The position numbers and the translations under genes were made by a program. From positions 1 through 9,677 of the forward strand of contig DAOWFN010000115.1 of assembly GCA_030637945.1 (NCBI GenBank): a DNA stretch of 9,677 bases. Direction: 5' to 3'. The notes beneath the pieces were generated by a model that saw only the letters and a list, made by a program, of their open reading frames with translations, was not told the DNA's origin and did no database searches. How positions within the stretch are numbered: the first letter of the stretch is position 1; every line of letters starts with the position of its first letter. Positions 6,258-9,677 of this stretch are shown piece after piece. The stretch comes from Gammaproteobacteria bacterium. Lineage in GTDB: Bacteria; Pseudomonadota; Gammaproteobacteria; SZUA-229.

Positions 6258-7382
6258 ATGGTTGAAAAAAGGCTTGATGAAAATAAGCGCTTAAGAGAGA
6301 AGCTTGACCGTCTCCTCCATGAAGCCCGACGCAACGAAAAAACACAGGCATCGTACGATAATTTTTCCCTGTCTGTCATGGCAGCACAAGGGCCACAGGA
6401 ATTATTCAGCCTGTTATTAAACGAGCAAAAAAATTTCCGCATCGATGATATCCGACTCTGCCTGATCGATCGTTTCCATGAAGTGGAACGTTTACTGACA
6501 GATAGTTATCAACACACCTTCCATGGTTTAAGCTTTATCGATGCTGATACCAGTAAATTACATATTGCAAACATCCCGGAACGTCCTGTCCTTGGCTCTC
6601 GCATCCCGGCTAAATATAACTGGTTAATGAATTTGGACGATTGCGAACTATACCAATCTGCCGCATTGTTGCCATTAAAAAGTGGCGGCAAGATAATCGG
6701 TGTTCAATTACTGCTAAGTAAAGATGCCAATCGTTATAACAAAAACGATGGCACCACCTTTCTACACAAACTTGCAGCGATGACTGCCATATCGATCGAA
6801 AACTGTATCAACCGTCAGCGCATTTTAAAACTAGGCTATCAGGATGGTTTAACCAGTGCCTATAACCGCCGCTATTTTGATGAGCGCTTAAAACACGAGA
6901 TCGACCGTAGCGTTCGAAATAAAACCGACCTGGTATGTTTATTTATCGATATCGATTTTTTCAAAAAGATAAATGATAACTACGGGCATCAGGTCGGAGA
7001 TATCGTCCTGATTAAACTAGTGACACTCATGCGTGACCAGGTTCGTTCCAGTGATATAGTCGCCCGATACGGCGGCGAGGAATTTGCCATAATCCTGCCA
7101 GACACAGGCATACAACTTGCTCACGAAGTCGCCGAGCGGATACGCAGTGAAGTAGAAAACCAAAAACTTGAAATCAATGAGCATACCTTAGGTATCACTG
7201 TATCCATTGGTCTGGCATCACTTAGCCAGATAAGACATCAAGAGGGCATACAGCAAAAAGATCAACCACAAAAAATAACCGATAGTCTGGATAAAATTCT
7301 GCTTGGTAAAGCTGACGAAGCGCTATATCAAGCAAAACAGACAGGCAGAAATCAGGTCGTTATTAAAAAAGCAGCCATCTAA
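6258..7382 (+). CDS. Diguanylate cyclase: coiled coil, DUF484/GAF-like sensor, GGDEF
   Basis: Predicted soluble enzyme making cyclic di-GMP from two GTP; 374 residues, no membrane segment. Order: a charged N-terminal coiled coil (about 1-33), a DUF484/GAF-like domain (about 34-185, with the conserved-looking SAALLPLKSGGKIIGVQLL at 134-152), then a GGDEF domain (about 190-370). Catalytic features are intact: DGLTSAYNRRYF (196-207), metal-binding D231 in DIDFFKKIND, and the active-site GGEEF (272-276), an accepted active variant. RSSD (263-266), five residues before it, is a complete RxxD inhibitory site, so feedback by c-di-GMP is expected. A roughly 15-residue Gln/Lys-rich insertion (about 325-342) precedes the final helix. 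No EAL domain is present. The ligand of the sensor domain is unknown. It lies 86 bp after purH with no good ribosome site; the next gene follows after 15 bp. Confidence 0.92.
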   Translation: MVEKRLDENKRLREKLDRLLHEARRNEKTQASYDNFSLSVMAAQGPQELFSLLLNEQKNFRIDDIRLCLIDRFHEVERLLTDSYQHTFHGLSFIDADTSKLHIANIPERPVLGSRIPAKYNWLMNLDDCELYQSAALLPLKSGGKIIGVQLLLSKDANRYNKNDGTTFLHKLAAMTAISIENCINRQRILKLGYQDGLTSAYNRRYFDERLKHEIDRSVRNKTDLVCLFIDIDFFKKINDNYGHQVGDIVLIKLVTLMRDQVRSSDIVARYGGEEFAIILPDTGIQLAHEVAERIRSEVENQKLEINEHTLGITVSIGLASLSQIRHQEGIQQKDQPQKITDSLDKILLGKADEALYQAKQTGRNQVVIKKAAI

Positions 7383-7397
7383 TACATACGGATCCAC

Positions 7398-7958
7398 ATG
7401 AATTCAGCATTCGACCAATGTTCACTGTATCTCATCCCCGGTCAACATGATTACAAGACAAAAGAGTTCTCACACTTTATCCACAAATTGTGGGACATCG
7501 GTTTTATTTCACAAAAGATAGATACACAGTCAACAGATAACCGTTATCTGACTGGTAGCCGTTTTTTAGATCACATCGCTTATATGGGCTGCTCACCTGC
7601 TATCCAGTTTGTACCGAACAAAGACGATGAAAATTTCTGCCATGTGAATATTCATCAGTACGATTCAGCAAGATTAATTGTCAGTAAAAAGCAATCCAGA
7701 GCACCACACTGCCCAAGCTGTAAAAAACCGGTAAAAAACTGGAACGAAAACAAGACCAGTACAAGCATCTTATGTGACCAATGCCATACCCACTCGAGTA
7801 TCGGAGAATTCAACTGGCGAAAAATGGCAGGGTACGCGCTGCTGTTTATCGAAATTACGGACATATTTCCAAAGGAAGCGATGCCCCAGCAGATACTGCT
7901 GGATAAACTGGCCGATATTACAGGTGTTGAGTGGGTGTATTTCTATAGCTGTAGGTAA
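7398..7958 (+). CDS. Conserved protein of unknown function with central zinc ribbon
   Basis: The protein has 186 residues, with no signal peptide or membrane segment, so it is probably cytosolic. Two CxxC knuckles, CPSC (105-108) and CDQC (126-129), form a likely zinc ribbon. On either side are well-ordered, aromatic-rich blocks: YLIPGQHDYKTKEFSHFIHK (11-30), AYMGCSPAIQFVP (61-73) and WRKMAGYALLFIEITDIFP (140-158), ending in EWVYFYSCR. I recall similar uncharacterised proteins in other gammaproteobacteria with the same 'PGQH...', 'GCSP' and C-terminal 'W...YFY' landmarks, but know of no function. It starts 15 bp after the diguanylate cyclase, so co-transcription is likely and a functional link is possible. 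The only ribosome-site-like bases are CGGA near 7389-7392. The start is the first ATG of the frame and fits the alignment I remember. Confidence 0.8.
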   Translation: MNSAFDQCSLYLIPGQHDYKTKEFSHFIHKLWDIGFISQKIDTQSTDNRYLTGSRFLDHIAYMGCSPAIQFVPNKDDENFCHVNIHQYDSARLIVSKKQSRAPHCPSCKKPVKNWNENKTSTSILCDQCHTHSSIGEFNWRKMAGYALLFIEITDIFPKEAMPQQILLDKLADITGVEWVYFYSCR

Positions 7959-7972
7959 TACATAGTAGCCAA

Positions 7973-8038
7973 AATCGCGGAACAAGATTCCGCTCCTACA
8001 GGAGCGCTCCTGTAGGAGCGGAATCTTGTTCCGCGATT
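7973..8038. repeat. Perfect 66-bp palindrome (paired REP-like units)
   Basis: Bases 7973-8005 are the exact reverse complement of 8006-8038: 33-bp arms with no spacer and no mismatch, centred on GGAGC|GCTCC. Each half reads as a REP-like unit (TGTAGGAGCGGAATC... and CTTGTTCCGCGATT) containing its own small hairpin (GCGGAA, 5-base loop, TTCCGC). This resembles the GTAGGAGCG...CGCGATT repeats known from Pseudomonas and relatives, here as a head-to-head pair. It begins 14 bases after the stop of the zinc-ribbon gene and could end or stabilise that transcript. Confidence 0.9.
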
Positions 8039-8049
8039 GCTCCATACAA

Positions 8050-8093
8050 ACACCATTACTCTAATGGTGTAAAATATCGCGCTTTAGAGTAAT
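8050..8093 (+). promoter_or_regulatory. purD upstream region with alternative stem-loops and possible -10
   Basis: ACACCATTA (8050-8058) and TAATGGTGT (8062-8070) form a perfect 9-bp stem with a CTC loop. ATTACTCTAA (8055-8064), which overlaps that stem, is also the exact complement of TTAGAGTAAT (8084-8093), so only one of the two structures can form. A -10-like TAAAAT lies at 8070-8075 with no convincing -35. If transcription starts upstream, for example from the 7398 gene, the region could act as an RNA switch. If it starts at the -10, the inverted TTACTCTAA/TTAGAGTAA motifs could be operator halves flanking the promoter. No clear Shine-Dalgarno precedes purD. Confidence 0.45.
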
Positions 8094-8112
8094 CCACCCT
8101 TAATAAACCATC

Positions 8113-9405
8113 ATGAAAGTTCTAATAATAGGCGGCGGCGGACGCGAACACGCGCTTGCCTGGAAAGCCGCACAATCACCTTTAGTTGATAAGGTATTCG
8201 TTGCACCCGGTAATGCAGGCACCGCTCTAGAAAAAAATATCGAAAACATTGATATCGGTGGCGAAGACATCCCTGCTCTACTCGAGTTTGCCAGGTCAAA
8301 CAGTATCGATTTAACCATCGTTGGTCCCGAGGCGGCACTGGTTAACGGTATCGTCGACACTTTTACTGATAATCATTTAAAAATATTTGGCCCCACTAGA
8401 GCCGCCGCCCGGCTGGAAGGCTCTAAAGCATTTACTAAAGACTTTCTTGAGCGCCACAGCATCCCTACTGCGTTCTACGGCAACTTCACCGAAATCGAAC
8501 CTGCTATTGCTTATATAGAAGAACATGGTGCACCGATCGTTATTAAAGCTGACGGCCTGGCCGCGGGCAAAGGTGTCATCCTCGCACAGACGAATGATGA
8601 AGCTATCACTGCCGTTAAAGACATGCTGGCGGGAAATAAATTTGGTGATGCAGGCGCACGCGTCGTCATCGAAGAGTTTTTATATGGCGAAGAAGCCAGC
8701 TTCATCTGCATGGTCGATGGCAAAAATATCCTGCCGATGGCGAGTTCACAGGACCACAAGGCACGTGATAATGGTGACAAAGGTCCTAATACCGGTGGCA
8801 TGGGCGCTTACTCCCCTGCACCCGTGGTCACTGCTGAAATGCATGATCGCATCATGCAGATGGTCATCGAACCAACCGTCAAAGGCATGAGCGATGAAGG
8901 CAATAGCTTTACCGGTTTTTTATATGCGGGCGTAATGATCAATGATGAAGGCATTCCAAAAGTGCTGGAATATAACGTCCGTTTTGGTGACCCTGAAACA
9001 CAACCGATAATGATGCGTTTAAAATCTGACCTGGTGCAACATTGTCTGGATGCAATAGATGGCAAGTTAGACACTGCTGAAACGCTATGGGATGAGCGCA
9101 CTTCGATCGGAATTGTACTGGCTGCTGGCGGTTATCCGGAAAGTTACGACAAAGGCGATATCATCCGTGGATTAGAAAATACCGAAACCGCATCAACAAA
9201 AGTATTTCACGCAGGAACGGCGAATAAAGACGGTAATATCGTGACTAATGGTGGCCGGGTATTATGCGCAGTAGCGCTTGGCAATTCGATAATCGAGGCG
9301 CAAGATCTCGCTTATCAGGTAGTCGATAAAATCAGCTGGAACAACGTTTACTACCGGACAGATATTGGTCATCGCGCGATTGCCCGGGAAAACGCTGACA
9401 AATAA
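8113..9405 (+). CDS. purD: Phosphoribosylamine-glycine ligase (GAR synthetase)
   Basis: Catalyses the second step of de novo purine synthesis: 5-phosphoribosylamine + glycine + ATP to GAR. It is a cytosolic ATP-grasp ligase of 430 residues (E. coli 429), complete. It starts with the canonical MKVLIIGGGGREHALAW (pre-ATP-grasp domain, Gly-rich loop 7-10). Also seen: VGPEAALVNGIVD, the KADGLAAGKGV nucleotide loop (145-155), SSQDHKARDNGDKGPNTGGM (substrate and ATP region), and RFGDPETQP (290-298), which supplies metal/ATP-binding acidic residues. The start agrees with the family N-terminus. The gene is separated from purH by two genes and has its own structured upstream region. A strong intrinsic terminator follows its stop. 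Confidence 0.98.
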   Translation: MKVLIIGGGGREHALAWKAAQSPLVDKVFVAPGNAGTALEKNIENIDIGGEDIPALLEFARSNSIDLTIVGPEAALVNGIVDTFTDNHLKIFGPTRAAARLEGSKAFTKDFLERHSIPTAFYGNFTEIEPAIAYIEEHGAPIVIKADGLAAGKGVILAQTNDEAITAVKDMLAGNKFGDAGARVVIEEFLYGEEASFICMVDGKNILPMASSQDHKARDNGDKGPNTGGMGAYSPAPVVTAEMHDRIMQMVIEPTVKGMSDEGNSFTGFLYAGVMINDEGIPKVLEYNVRFGDPETQPIMMRLKSDLVQHCLDAIDGKLDTAETLWDERTSIGIVLAAGGYPESYDKGDIIRGLENTETASTKVFHAGTANKDGNIVTNGGRVLCAVALGNSIIEAQDLAYQVVDKISWNNVYYRTDIGHRAIARENADK

Positions 9406-9426
9406 AAAAAACCTTGTAACGTTGAC

Positions 9427-9457
9427 AAAAAAATACCCGCTAAGCGGGTATTTTTTA
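9427..9457. terminator. Bidirectional intrinsic terminator between purD and rho
   Basis: TACCCGC (9434-9440) pairs with GCGGGTA (9444-9450) around TAA. The stem is flanked by a run of A on the left and TTTTTT (9451-9456) on the right, so it reads as a terminator on both strands. It lies 21 bases after the purD stop and 33 bases before the rho stop on the other strand, as expected between convergent genes. Confidence 0.92.
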
Positions 9458-9489
9458 AAATAAATTTTTCATAATTCGTTGCTTCTAAC

Positions 9490-9677
9490 CTAGCCTTTCA
9501 TCGAATCAAAAAACTCATCATTGGTTTTTGTTGCCTGCAGTTTACCCATGAGAAACTCGATAGCACCGATCTCATCCATAGGCTGCAACAAACGACGCAG
9601 TATCCACATCTTCTGCAACTCATCCGGTTTGGTGAGTAACTCTTCACGACGTGTACCTGAACGGTTGATGTTGATCG
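9490..9677 (-). CDS. rho: Transcription termination factor Rho, C-terminal 61 residues, cut by window edge
   Basis: Rho is the hexameric RNA-dependent ATPase that ends many bacterial transcripts. Read on the minus strand, the fragment begins in frame at base 9675 and gives 61 residues then TAG (9492-9490). It contains [11 protein letters not shown], then [15 protein letters not shown] and the ending [13 protein letters not shown], which closely match the E. coli Rho C-terminus ([30 protein letters not shown]). The arginine-containing GTRxEELL segment belongs to the ATPase subunit interface and the last helices pack the hexamer. The gene is convergent with purD, sharing a bidirectional terminator; the remainder lies beyond the window. 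Confidence 0.96.
   Translation of the reverse strand, partial: ININRSGTRREELLTKPDELQKMWILRRLLQPMDEIGAIEFLMGKLQATKTNDEFFDSMKG

Noticed and set aside
7068..7085. Degenerate, inactive GGDEF motif
   Set aside because: GGEEF is a well-known active variant and the other metal- and GTP-contact motifs and the RxxD site are present.
8511..9101. Open frames of about 96-121 codons inside purD, on both strands
   Set aside because: All overlap the conserved ATP-grasp coding sequence and read as Ser/Pro/Ala-rich shadow frames.
9490..9677. Truncated rho pseudogene
   Set aside because: The reading frame is intact up to the window edge and matches the normal Rho C-terminus; it is only cut by the window.

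Overview
This window is gammaproteobacterial chromosome. The linkage dusB-fis, purH and purD nearby, a FabB-type ketosynthase, and a DUF3426 zinc-ribbon gene beside dusB all point to that class. Base composition looks moderate (low to mid 40s % G+C, by eye). I cannot name a genus. Nearly all of it is core-genome content. I found no tRNA, rRNA, CRISPR array, phage module, insertion sequence or transposase gene.

Layout on the plus strand: the last 100 codons of a fabB-like gene (1-304); a long imperfect palindrome (313-456); a small secreted protein with a BamE/SmpA-like C-terminus (529-921); a PLP enzyme of the ACC deaminase/D-cysteine desulfhydrase family (957-1907); a single-pass zinc-ribbon/DUF3426 protein (1997-2878); dusB (2964-3953) overlapping fis (3950-4243) by an ATGA junction; a 356-bp gap packed with nested inverted repeats and then a clear sigma70-type promoter; purH (4600-6171); a DUF484-like/GGDEF diguanylate cyclase (6258-7382); a conserved zinc-ribbon protein of unknown function (7398-7958); a perfect 66-bp palindrome and a structured purD leader; and purD (8113-9405). 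A bidirectional terminator (9427-9457) separates purD from the C-terminal end of rho, which runs on the minus strand (9490-9677, cut by the window edge).

Functionally, dusB-fis pairs a tRNA-modifying enzyme with a nucleoid protein that is tied to growth rate. purH and purD are de novo purine synthesis genes (last two steps, and second step). In E. coli these two are adjacent in one operon. Here a c-di-GMP synthase and an uncharacterised zinc-ribbon protein lie between them, and purD has its own structured leader.

I do not see a convincing new multi-gene system. The signals most worth a second look are non-coding. Three of the larger gaps each hold a different palindromic element: a roughly 144-bp imperfect palindrome after fabB, a composite nested element after fis, and a spacer-less 66-bp perfect palindrome before purD. 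The purD leader has one segment that can pair in two mutually exclusive ways, and a four-codon leader ORF ends on the dusB start codon.
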